From Mesorhabditis belari (taxonomy: Eukaryota > Nematoda > Chromadorea > Rhabditida > Rhabditidae), in contig CAUEEP010000411.1 of the NCBI GenBank assembly GCA_958450365.1, positions 62,001 to 126,000 of the forward strand: a stretch of 64,000 nt of DNA. The letters are read 5' to 3'. A model generated the notes under the pieces. That model was not told where the DNA came from, ran no database searches, and saw only the letters and a program-made list of their open reading frames with translations. Positions 45,084 through 55,700 of this stretch are shown here, in pieces. Each line of letters opens with the position of its first letter. Within the stretch, counting starts at the first letter, position 1. The translations under genes were made by a program, and so were the position numbers.

Positions 45084-47921
45084 ATGTCGTTGCTGAGGTT
45101 ATTTTCGATTTTCTCCATCCTCGTCACTCTTTCCCTTTGCGCACTCACCAGCTACAAGTCACAGAAATTCGTCAAACCCGGCATGCATCCGGATTTGTTT
45201 CCGGTAAGCTTTCAAATGGAAATTTGAATCTTTTTACAGCCCTAAACCTTAAGTATCTGTGTCTTCTACAGTAAAACGATTGTTTCTACAGCCCTAGCTA
45301 CTCAACTAGGGTTTACTGTACCTACAGTAAGCCTACAGTCAGCTACAGCCAGCTACAGTAAGCACAGTAAGCTACAGTAAGCACAGTAAGCTACAGTAAG
45401 CACATTCATCTACAGGGAGCCTACAGTAAGCTACAGTAAACTACAGTCAGCTACAGGAAGCCTACAGTAAGCCTACAGTCATCTACAGTCATCTACAGGG
45501 AGCCTACAGTAAGCTACAGTAAACTACAGTCAGCTACAGGAAGCCTACAGTAAGCACAGTAAGCACAGTAAGCTACAGTCAGCTACAGTAAGCACAGCCA
45601 TCTGCAATGAGCTACAGTCAGCTACAGTAAGCCTAGAGTAAGCTACAGTAGGCCTACAGTAAGGTACAGTAAGCCTACAGACTGTAATCGTAACCCTTTA
45701 GTACCGTAATCATTCTAAGACATTCTAATCTTTCTAATTCTAAGACATTCTCATTCTAAAACAGTCAAATTCCCTCAATTCCTAACTACAGTACCCAAAT
45801 TTTCAAGCCCAAAGCTTCAATGATTACGGCATCCCTAAACATCTAGACATAATCCCTAAACATCTTGACTAACTCTGGATTTCTTTCCAGTAAGCTTTCA
45901 AGTGGAAAAAATTGGATTTAAGTCGATTTACGGACATTACAGAGATCCTAAATTTTCGTAGAGTTTCTTCAAAAAGAATCCTTTTCTAGACGCAGAACTT
46001 TTCCAGATCAAATCACTTTCTAGGAACAAGAATTCGATGAATCGGCCCCGATTTGTGCTCCCCGAGAACCCTGTGGCTTTTACTCGTTTTCCGGTGCTGC
46101 TAGGACTGGCTCGCCGATGACTTGGGTTCGATCGTGGTGAGTAAAGTAAAGTAAAAGGGATCAAAGATGTAGATAATCCGGTTTTCTAACCGATAATCCG
46201 GGAAAAGGTGTCAACTCTTTTGAAAACTACCGTAATCTTGCCCCCGCTGACCTGGCTGAAAAGTTGACACGTTTTCCTGGATTCTGTTTCGTAGAAGCTT
46301 TTGAGTAAGAGTTAGACCAGGCTAGAGTAGTAGCTTGACCGATCAATTTCACTGTACCTCCAATCAGACTACCGTTTCTTAACTATAAAGATTAAACAAA
46401 GAAATTAAACAATTGCATTGTAGGCATGGGACAAGCTTTACTTGTTTTTGTCAAATAAATCTGGGAGGAATAGCCTGGAAACTGTTCTCTCCATTAGCTC
46501 TTTTTTGAGTAGACAGATTTTAAGGAAACTTCGGCTATTTCTTAGTTGGATATCATGTAAAAATTAGCATTGATTAGATTTTGAATTCTGATGTTTTTAG
46601 TTTTGGAAGAAATAGCCTGGAAACTGTTCCCCCTATTAGCTCTTTTTTGAGTAGACAGATTTTAATGAAACTTTGGCTATTTCTTAGTTGGATAGCACAT
46701 AAAAATTAGCCTTTATCAGATTCAGAATTCTTTTGTTTTTAGTTTTCGAGGAAATAGTCTGGAAACTGTTCCCCTGGTTAACCCTTTTTTGAGTAGACAG
46801 ATTTTGATGGAACTTCGGCTATTTCTTAGTTGGATATCATGTAAAAATTGGCATTGATCAGATTTTGAATTCTGATGTTTTTAGTTTTCGAGGAAATGGT
46901 CTGGAAACTGTTCCCCCCGGTTAACTCTTTTTGAGTAGACAGATTTTAATGAAACTTTCGCTTTTTCTTAGTTGGATAGCACAGAAAAGTTAGTATTGGT
47001 TAGATTTTGAATTCTGATGTTTTTAGTTTTGGAAGAAATAGCCTGGAAACTGTTCCCCCTATTAGCTCTTTTTTGAGTAGACAGTTTTTAATAAAACTTT
47101 GGCTTTTTCTTAGTTGGATAGCACATAAAAATTAGCCTTTATCAGATTCAGAATTCTTTTGTTTTTAGTTTTCGAGGAAATAGTCTGGAAACTGTTCCCC
47201 TGGTTAACCCTTTTTTGAGTAGACAAATTTTGATGGAACTTCGTCTATTTCTTAGTTGGATATCATGTAAAAATTGGCATTGATCAGATTTTGAATTCTG
47301 ATGTTTTTAGTTTTCGAGGAAATGGTCTGAGAACTGTTCCCCCAATTAACTTCTTTTTGAGTAGACAGATTTTAATGAAACTTTGGCTATTTCTTAGTTG
47401 GATAGCACATAAAAATTAGTATTAATCAGATTTTGAATTTTTAGCAAATTGATTTTAGACCCGTTAATACCTAACTATAAGTCACTATAGCATTTCGACC
47501 ACTACAGTACCCAGTCACTGCCTCTTTCTAATAGATCTATTTTCTTGCAAGTACATGTTTTTCAAAAACAGTCCGCAATTTTGCAAAAGAAAAAACGATT
47601 TCTCTCAGTGACCCCAAAAAGTCCAAAACAAACGTGTTCCTTTTAAGAAAAATTTGAAAGAAAATCTATTTTCTGAAAAACGGAAAAACGCATTTCACTA
47701 ATCCCTATTTGCCAACACTTGAGTTTATCTAAATCCGAAAAGATTTCCAAAAATTTTCTCTAAAATTTGTTATCATCAAAACAAAGGCATGTTTTTCTAA
47801 GTGGGTGGATTTTTTGCTGATTTTTTTCTTTAAAACCCGGAACTTTGACAGTTTTGACAGATTTTTGATTGGATTTTTGAGAAAAATTAAGATTTTAAAG
47901 CTGGAAATCAAGGAAATAGAA

Positions 47922-47956
<35 letters not shown>

Positions 47957-48060
47957 AAGAGAAAGAAAGAGAAAGAAAGAGAAAAAAGAGAAAGAAAGAG
48001 AAAGAGAGAAAAAGAGAAAGAAAGAGAAAGAAAGAGTAAGAGAAAGAAAGAGAGAGAAAA

Positions 48061-48091
<31 letters not shown>

Positions 48092-48125
48092 GAAAGAGAA
48101 AGAGAAAGAAGAGAGAGAAAGAGAG

Positions 48126-48159
<34 letters not shown>

Positions 48160-50257
48160 GAAAGAAAGAGAGAAGAGAGAGAAAGAGAAAGAGAAAGAGA
48201 GAAGAGAAGAGAAAGAGAAGAGAAGAAAGAGAGAAGAGGAAAAGAAAGTGTAGCAATCAGACACCAGAAAGCAAAAATTTCCCTCATTTTTTTGGGAAAT
48301 GAAAAAAGAAATAAAGGAAAATAATCATTTGAAAGTTTTGGAGATAAGGCTGCAGGAAATTTGAAGTTTTTTTTGAGCTTTACCAATATTTTTTTGTCTT
48401 TGACATTTGAAATTCCGGGAAAACGAGATTCTGGACGGGGGAATAAAAAAATACCGACTGGGGCTACCAGTGGTGAATTTATCGCATACACGAAATATAT
48501 CAATCACAATACAACGACACACACAATACTAGGCTATATCTTAACTTAACCCACGTCATGACATGACAGGCTCCCTAACCCTAAGCTCAATGGGGAGCTA
48601 TTGGGTTGGGGACTATGACTCGGCGCCAAACTTTAAAGGGACTTTTTGCACACATAAAGCCTTCTTTAAATATACCTTTGGTTTCATCAAAAGGATCCAC
48701 TATTTCTCTACAAAATGACTTTTGAGAGATTCCACAAAGCTTTTCTTTCGTGGAGTTTATGGACTCCCAAACACAGCTAGTCAAAATGGCAAAGAGCCCG
48801 ACTCATCATTTGAACAGTTTCTTTCACATAAACCTTCTTTGGTGTTTATATAAAAAAGATAGAGCACATTCAATTACATAAGTTGCCAAATTTGCAGGAA
48901 GATCCCACCAATTGTTTTTTCTAGATGACAGTTTGTAGTTTTTGTGAAAAAATGGCTTTTCCTTGAGCGGAGGCGCTGTTTGAATTTTCTTTTAAATGTC
49001 GTTTTGTAGAGAATTAGTTAACCATTCTCTACTGATATCAAACGCATATTATTTGACGAAGTCGAATAGAAGTTTTAGACATTTTTTTGATTTTCGGCGC
49101 CGAGTCATAGTCCCCAACCCAATAAATAGCTTTTTTGGTGGTGAAGGGAAGATGACGATGAAGGAATGAGGGTTGAAAACTTATTTTAAGAGAACGGTAA
49201 ACGGTAAGACGCTGTATAGACAGTACGAAACAGTACGAAACAGTACGAAACAGTACGAAACAGTACGAAACAGTACGAAACAGTACGAAACAGTAATAAA
49301 CATTCTAAACGGTAAAAAGTAAAGTCTATAAACAGTATAAACAGTATAAACAGTAATTACGGCTCCTGGAAATGACTGAAAACGATGTTCAGTAACCAGA
49401 ATATCAGTGAATACCTCAATCAACTAAAATTTTTCGGCTTTTGAGCTAATCTTTATTGGTTTTTTTATATTGATATTGGTTTTTATTTGGTAAAAATTGG
49501 TTTTACTGCTTTAACAAAGGACTTTGTCAGTGAGGGGATTCGAACCAGGGGAGAGGGGGGCCGAGGCGAGAGTAGGCATTAACCACTACACTTATATTCT
49601 TGAGTTAGATTTAGCTAGATTCTTGAGTTAGATTTGGCTAGATTCTTGGCTTAGATTTGGCTAGATTCTTGCCTTAGACTTAGCTAGATTCTTGAGTTAG
49701 ATTTAGCTAGATTCTTGAGTTAGATTTAGCTAGATTCTTGGCTTAGATTTAGCTAGATTCTTGAGTTAGATTTAGCTAGATTCTTGAGTTAGATTTAGCT
49801 AGATTCTTGAGTTAGATTTAGCTAGATTCTTGGCTTAGATTTAGCTAGATTCTTGGCTTAGATTTGGCTATATTCTTGCCTTAGATTTAGCTAGATTCTT
49901 GCCTTAGATTTAGCTAGATTCTTGAGTTAGATTTAGCTAGATTCTTGGCTTAGATTTAGCTAGATTCTTGGCTTAGATTTGGCTATATTCTTGCCTTAGA
50001 CTTAGCTAGATTCTTGAGTTAGATTTAGCTAGATTCTTGCCTTAGATTTAACTCGATTCTTGCCACCATTCTACCCCCTTCCAAACCAAATTCCAAACTA
50101 AACACAAAGCCAATTCTCATCGCCGTCATTTAGGTGCAAATGTGGATCCGATCACGACTGTGTCTACAGTACGACCGATATTCGAAGCCGAATGTTCCGC
50201 CATGTTTGCATTCGAAAATCTCCGCTCGACTTTCAAGAGTTCAGCGGTTTTGAATGA
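45084..50257 (+). CDS. Small secreted six-cysteine protein (3 exons, 118 aa), family unknown
   Basis: Exons are 45084-45203, 46024-46136 and 50134-50257 (TGA at 50255). Phases 0 and 2 match across the introns, and the donors GTAAGC and GTGAGT and acceptors TTTCTAG and TTTAG are good. Residues 1-20 (MSLLRLFSIFSILVTLSLCA) are a clear signal peptide. The mature part carries six cysteines at 51, 57, 79, 81, 87 and 103, spaced C-x5-C-x21-C-x-C-x5-C-x15-C, so three disulfides are likely. Around them are CAPREPCGFYSF, WCKCGSDHDC and RSRMFRHVCIR. I do not recognise the family. The size and pattern suit an extracellular signalling peptide, inhibitor or defence peptide, which is inference only. Intron 1 holds a CTACAGTA-type array. 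Intron 2 (about 4 kb) holds a 139-bp-type satellite, a GA-rich tract, a MITE copy, a SINE-like piece and a 24-bp array. The gene converges with the ATG14-like gene. Confidence 0.8.
45280..45690. repeat. CTACAGTAAG array in intron 1 of the Cys-rich gene
   Basis: 9-13 bp units CTACAGTAAGC, CTACAGTCAG and CACAGTAAG. Same core octamer as the 26-kb and 40-kb arrays (inverse TACTGTAG). Confidence 0.9.
46455..47450. repeat. About 139-bp satellite, block 2, in intron 2 of the Cys-rich gene
   Basis: About seven units; those at about 46735-46890 and 47155-47310 are nearly identical (CTGTTCCCCTGGTTAACCCT), suggesting a higher-order repeat of about three units (420 bp). Confidence 0.9.
47915..48250. repeat. 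GAAAGA purine tract
   Basis: About 335 bp of GAAAGA/GAGAAA on the plus strand, in intron 2 of the Cys-rich gene. Frames over it are artefacts. Confidence 0.9.
48599..49124 (-). mobile_element. 526-bp MITE, copy 2, inside intron 2 of the Cys-rich gene
   Basis: Same TIRs and interior as 1110-1633 but in opposite orientation, with only scattered substitutions visible (for example AAACGTATATTT against AAATATACCTTT read in reverse). A conserved open frame of about 60 codons in both copies lacks any recognisable domain and is probably incidental. Confidence 0.85.
49210..49345. repeat. 10-bp array CAGTACGAAA
   Basis: Eight units, then ACAGTATAA units. Confidence 0.9.
49490..49600 (-). repeat. tRNA-derived SINE-like element, copy B
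   Basis: On minus: AGTGTAGTGGTTAATGCC, then CCTGGTTCGAATCCCC, then the tail shared with copy A (GTTAAAGCAGTAAAA). It lies in intron 2 of the Cys-rich gene, beside a 24-bp array. Confidence 0.6.
49590..50060. repeat. 24-bp array TTAGCTAGATTCTTGAGTTA
   Basis: About 19 units with GAGTTA, GGCTTA and GCCTTA variants. Its right edge is about 75 bp from exon 3 of the Cys-rich gene. Confidence 0.92.
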
Positions 50258-50481
50258 ATCTAGCTTTAAATACTTGTCAGCTATTTAAAGCTTTTGTCAA
50301 GCACTTTTGTCATGCATTTTTAACATTTCTAAAGCTCTAAGCAGCCTTTTTTTCCCATCAAAACAAATCCTCATTTATATTTCCGCGATTTTCCCGTTTT
50401 TTGAGACTAAAAGCCTCCTTTCCAGGTAAGTTTTTGAAAGAAAATAAGCATAATTTGATGAAATGATAAGTTTAAGATTTA

Positions 50482-50562
50482 ATTGACAATTGAATTTCAT
50501 TGAATTTCATTGAATTTCATTGAATTTCATTGAATTTCATTGAATTTCATTGAATTTCAAGA
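50482..50562. repeat. 10-bp array TTGAATTTCA
   Basis: About eight units; the rest of 50260-50950 is AT-rich without a gene. Confidence 0.9.
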
Positions 50563-50954
50563 ATCCTACTCTTTTTCTATTAAAAAAAACCATTCATCAT
50601 CGATCTCTTGACAAATTTCCGGTTGAATTGTGTTTGTTTTTTGATTTTCTTTTTGATTTTATGTCATTCTCTAGTTTTTTTTTTACTTTGTGCTGCCAAT
50701 TTTGATTTGTGAATGTTGAAATGTTGAAATGTTGATTAAAAAGAGATGAGAATTGTGTATTTTTAAATAAATTTTGATCATTGATAAAGGAAATAAGCAC
50801 AGTAAGCGACTTTTGAATAGCAGAAGATGAAAAGGACGTTTTGTAGGGGGATTTTACAGTAATCTGTCTGTGAATTCCCACTCACAATTGTTTTGTATCA
50901 AGCAAAGAACAAAGAGTTGCTAGAATTCTAGTATTGTGCTCTTATGAGAATTGA

Positions 50955-51730
50955 AAGACTAAAAATGCACACCGTCAACCGATTCTCCGGCCTGGAAAAC
51001 CTCCTGGGTACAAATTTACAGCTGAGCTTGTTCTTTTTATGCCATCTACAAAGCAAAAGAAGAAAATAGATGTGTGTTCTTTGTGCGGTCGCGTAATTGC
51101 CTTCAATCTGGCATCCTGCTTCAATATAAAGAGCTGACGGAAGCCCGAACAGCTGACGGAAGCCCAGCTGACATCAGCGCTTTCAAGAGTATCAGCGCTT
51201 TCAAGAGTATCAGCGCTTTCAAGAGTATCAGCGCTTTCAAGAGTATCAGCGCTTTCAAGAGTATCAGCGCTTTCAAGAGTATCAGCGCTTTCAAGAGTAT
51301 CAGCGCTTTCAAGAGTATCAGCGCTTTCAAGAGTATCAGCGCTTTCAAGAGTATCAGCGCTTTCAAGGTATCAGCGCTTTCAAGAGTATCAGCGCTTTCA
51401 AGAGTATCAGCGCTTTCAAGAGTATCAGCGCTTTCAAGAGTATCAGCGCTTTCAAGAGTATCAGCGCTTTCAAGAGTATCAGCGCTTTCAAGAGTATCAG
51501 CGCTTTCAAGAGTATCAGCGCTTTCAAGAGTATCAGCGGCTTCCCCAACGCGAGAGTGTGGAATGCCACATTCCACAAAAACCCTTCCATCGACTCCTTC
51601 AGGCTATTGGTTTGCGATTGGACACGAAGACATAAGAAGAGCGAGAGGGACTCTCTATCTCTAAAAGCCCTCTGCCAGAAAATTCGCGATTGTGCTCGCG
51701 CACAAGGAACATCTAAGCGATTTAGTTTTT
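50955..51730. mobile_element. Remnant of the same Tc1-like family, split by an 18-bp array
   Basis: The left piece (CAACCGATTCTCCGGCCTGG..CATCTACAAAGCAAAA) and right piece (CGCGATTGTGCTCGCGCACA) match the ends of the 33.6-34.4 kb element. Between them is a perfect 18-bp array (51175-51536). Confidence 0.6.
51168..51540. repeat. 18-bp array TATCAGCGCTTTCAAGAG
   Basis: About 20 units, essentially identical except one 2-bp deletion near 51368. It shifts the open frame from ISAFKS to VSALSR repeats, showing the frame is not under protein selection. Confidence 0.97.
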
Positions 51731-51744
51731 TGACTTTTTCTCAG

Positions 51745-51834
51745 CCATACTCCGATGGATCGGGCTCATTTTTACGTCAAAAGATGCACCTTGAAATTCT
51801 CCATCGATTGGATCCAGGGTTTGTTTGGGAAAAA
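51745..51834 (+). other. Orphan exon-like segment, 30 codons
   Basis: A 90-bp open block has a good acceptor (TTTTTCTCAG) and a good donor (GTGAGT), is phase 0 at both ends, and reads PYSDGSGSFLRQ..LHRLDPGFVWEK. No partner exon is visible on either side. It lies just beyond a Tc1-like remnant and an 18-bp array. It may be a relic exon of a lost gene, a captured exon, or chance. Confidence 0.3.
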
Positions 51835-52081
51835 GTGAGTTTGCGTGGGTAAAAAGGTGATCGAAGTAAAAACGTGACGTGCCGGTTGAAAATTTGAATT
51901 TTATAAAGGCAAATCAAAGTAAATGTATTGAAAACTGTTTAAACTTCAAATTTTCATTGTATAATGATAAAGAGAAATGCAAATCACAATCGATTTTAGT
52001 AAGGGAAGACCTGTATTTGAAATGGCAAAAGGTGAATGGATAGAACTTGGATAGAATCTAGGAATTGTTAAGGTGAATCGA

Positions 52082-52622
52082 AAGATGAAGAAAGATGAAG
52101 AAAGATGAAGAAAGATGAAGAAAGATGAAGAAAGATGAGGCTGAACAAAGCTGAGCAAAGCTGAGGAAAGCTGAGGAAAGCTGAGCAAAGCTCAACAAAG
52201 CTCAACAAAGCTGAACAAAGCTTAACAAAGCTGAGCAAAGCTGAACAAAGCTCAACAAAGCTGAACAAAGCTGAGCAAAGCTGAGCAAAGCTCAACAAAG
52301 CTGAGCAAAGCTGAGCAAAGCTCAACAAAGCTGAGCAAAGCTGAACAAAGCTGAGCAAAGCTGAACAAAGCTGAGGAAAGCTGAGCAAAGCTCAACAAAG
52401 CTCAACAAAGCTCAACAAAGCTCAACAAAGCTGAGCAAAGCTCAACAAAGCTCAACAAAGCTCAACAAAGCTGAGCAAAGCTGAACAAAGCTGAGCAAAG
52501 CTGAGCAAAGCTCAACAAAGCTGAGCAAAGCTCAACAAAGCTGAGCAAAGCTCAACAAAGCTGAGCAAAGCTCAACAAAGCTGAGCAAAGCTCAACAAAG
52601 CTGAGCAAAGCTCAACAAAGCT
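52082..52622. repeat. 10-bp array AGCAAAGCTG / AACAAAGCTC
   Basis: About 48 units over 480 bp, preceded by ATGAAGAAAG units (52085-52135). It ends about 80 bp beyond the stop of the ATG14-like gene. Confidence 0.95.
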
Positions 52623-52701
52623 TTGTTTTTTGAGTTTCCTATGTGTAAAACTATACAAAAATGTTCATAATGATGTGAGAAGTTTGAAGAAATTTTCATT
52701 T

Positions 52702-55700
52702 TTAAAACGCCTCATCGTCAACATCGTCTAATGTGTCCCATTCAGCCTGAAATTTCTCTTTTTTGTAATATTAATTAAAAGCTATTGGATAATTCCATCA
52801 TTCTTTCAAAGAAATGTTTAGATTTGATTGATTTGTAATTGATTTGTAATTGATTTGCATTTGATTTGCATGAAAATTGAGAATCCAGTAGGTTAGAAAG
52901 GAATTGAATTGAATATTATTGAATATCATTGAATATTATTGAATATTATTGAATATTATTGAATATTATTGAATATCATTGAATATTATTGAATATTATT
53001 GAATATTATTGAATATTATTGAATATTATTGAATTTAAGCATCAGTTTTGAAAACTTTACTCACCAAGTGATCCCTTTCTCGCCAACGGAGTCTCTCCTT
53101 TGCAGCGGTGATTTCCTTTTGATCAAGATTTTGTGGGGAAATCGTCTGAAAGCAAATCAAGCTCAAGATCAAGCTAAAGATCAAGATCAAGATCAAGATC
53201 AAGCTCAAGCTAAAGATCAAGCTAAAGATCTAGCTCAAGATCAAGATCAAACTCTGGATCAAGCTCTAGATCAAGCTCAAGATCAAGCTCAAGATCAAGA
53301 TCAAGCTCAAGCTAAAGATCAAGCTAAAGATCTAGCTCAAGATCAAGATCAAACTCTGGATCAAGCTCTAGATCAAGCTCAAGATCAAGCTCAAGATCAA
53401 GCTCAAGCTCAAGCCCAAGATCAAGCTCAAGCTAAAGATCTAGCTCAAGCCCAAGCTCAAGCCCAAGCTCAAGCCCAAGCTCAATCTCAAGATCTTTCTT
53501 GTTTACCGAAAATCTTTATGAAGCTCTTTTTCACTAACCTCAACTGGTCCATTCAAAACCTTCAGCGCCAGCTGGATCAAATTGTGATGAGGGGAAAGGA
53601 ATTGAATCTCCTGAAATCTAGCGTTAGAATATGAGGCTAAAACAGGCACTGTAAAGTAGACCGTCTTTAGTAGTATACCGCACATTTGTATACGCCATTT
53701 GTTTACGGGTGATTAGTATACCGCACATTCGCACAGTATACCGCATATACGCACTGGTTAGTATACTGCCAAGGACCACCTTAAACACTACCATTTTTTC
53801 CATCAACCCACCGGTGGTTTCATCTGATAAGCTAAGCAAATTGTGTAGACACAATGGCACAATTTGAACCAATCTGTTTCCAGGAGATCCGGCGACCAAC
53901 GCTCCCATACGCAAATGTCTCGCATGCTCATCTAAAGTTTGGCTTGCTCGTTTAGTCTATGACAATTTGAACTTGGTATCTTGAGCTTGTTATCTTCAAC
54001 TTGACCTTTAGAGGAACTTCATTTGGCCGTCATGACCGTCATGAGTGATTGGTTAAGATTCTGTTATAGCTGATTGGTTAAGATTCTGTTATAGTTGATT
54101 GGCTAAGAGCCTTGTATCCTAATCAAGAGTTTAAGGCCTCCTAGTCAAGAGTTTAAGGCCTCCTAGTCAAGAGTTTAAGGCCTCCTAGTCAAGAGTTTAA
54201 GGCCTCCTAGTCAAGAGTTTAAGGCCTCCTAGTCAAGAGTTTAAGGTCTCCTAGTCAAGAGTTTAAGGCCTCCTAGTCAAGAGTTTAAGGCCTCCTAGTC
54301 AAGAGTTTAAGGCCTCCTAGTCAAGAGTTTAAGGTCTCCTAGTCAAGAGTTTAAGGCCTCCTAGTCAAGAGTTTAAGGCCTCCTAGTCAAGAGTTTAAGG
54401 CCTTCTAGTCAAGAGTTTAAGGCCTCCTAGTCAAGAGTTTAAGGCCTTCTAGTCAAGAGTTTAAGGCCTCCTAGTCAAGAGTTTAAGGCCTTCTAGTCAA
54501 GAGTTTAAGGCCTCCTAGTCAAGAGTTTAAGGCCTCCTAGTCTCCTACTTCTTTTCCTGTTCAGCTATCAAAGATAAGTTGAATGCAAGATATGCAAACT
54601 GGCCTTGAATCGAGCTGTAAGTCTCGAATTCTACTATCTTTGTAGAATTCCTCTTCAAAGATAGTAGTCTTCACTCACCGAATGTGGCAGTACAATGTCA
54701 TTGACTTGAGCAAGAAGGGTCACCAATTGAACAGTGAACATGAAAGCTGCCTGAAAAGATATCAACTATTAAAGGACAAGGAATGCTAGCTCTTTTCTTG
54801 AATCGTAGTCTTTTAAAAGTTTTGTGATCTTTTAAAAGTTTTGTGATCTTTTAAAAGTTTTGTGGTCTTTTGTCAAAAAAAAGACCGTTTCGTGGTCTTT
54901 TTCAATTTACTCTTTTACCAAAAAGTCTTTTGAAATTGTTTTAACGTTATTGAAGAGGATGAAGAGGTCGAAACCGATGCACCACAAATCGTGATGAGGC
55001 TTGAAAACGAGACGATCAACAGCCAAGAAGAAGTCGAGGCTGTGAGTCCGACTGAAATGGCAGAGATGTTGGCTGTGACGGACGCAGAAGGCTGAGATTC
55101 GTGCTTTGCTGAGCTGAGATGGCTAGCTAGCTGTCGATTGCCGAAAAGGCGTCAAGCCACCACCAATCGCCGTCACCACCAAAAAGAAATGACCGACAAG
55201 AATGCAAACACTGATGACGAGGCTGAAGCTGACAACGATGTCGTTCTACCTCTATGAGCTCCAGTTGAAGAGGCACTAAGGAAGATTGAAGAGGCACTAA
55301 GGAAGACCATGGAACTTTGAAAAGACCATGGAACTCTGAAAAGACCATGGAACTTTTAAAAGACCACGATTCAGAGAAAGAGCCGGAATGCCTAAAGTAA
55401 GATGTAAATAAGAATCAAGATTCAAGTAAGATACTTGAATGCCATTAATAACTGAACTTTGCGCTAGAAGATGCGCTACCATGCAAAGTACACAAGAATC
55501 AGTCTTTCTATACTAGATTCTAGCAATTCTAACTATTCTAGCAACTCTAACAATTCTAGCAATTCTAGCAATCTTTGACATATCCCTTATCCAACAAACC
55601 AATTGCGTCTGGAATTGTTTTGGCAACGAAAGTGTGCCCTTTTCGATTGCTTCTGAGAGATCTGAGCGACAGACTTGAGACTCAAGACAACACATCGCGT

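Noticed and set aside
47805..48302. Charged KEKERERK frame resembling a coiled-coil protein
   Set aside because: GA-rich simple sequence inside an intron of the Cys-rich gene.
54112..54545. CRISPR array
   Set aside because: The 22-bp units are contiguous with no unique spacers, lie in an intron of a spliced eukaryotic gene, and there are no cas genes.
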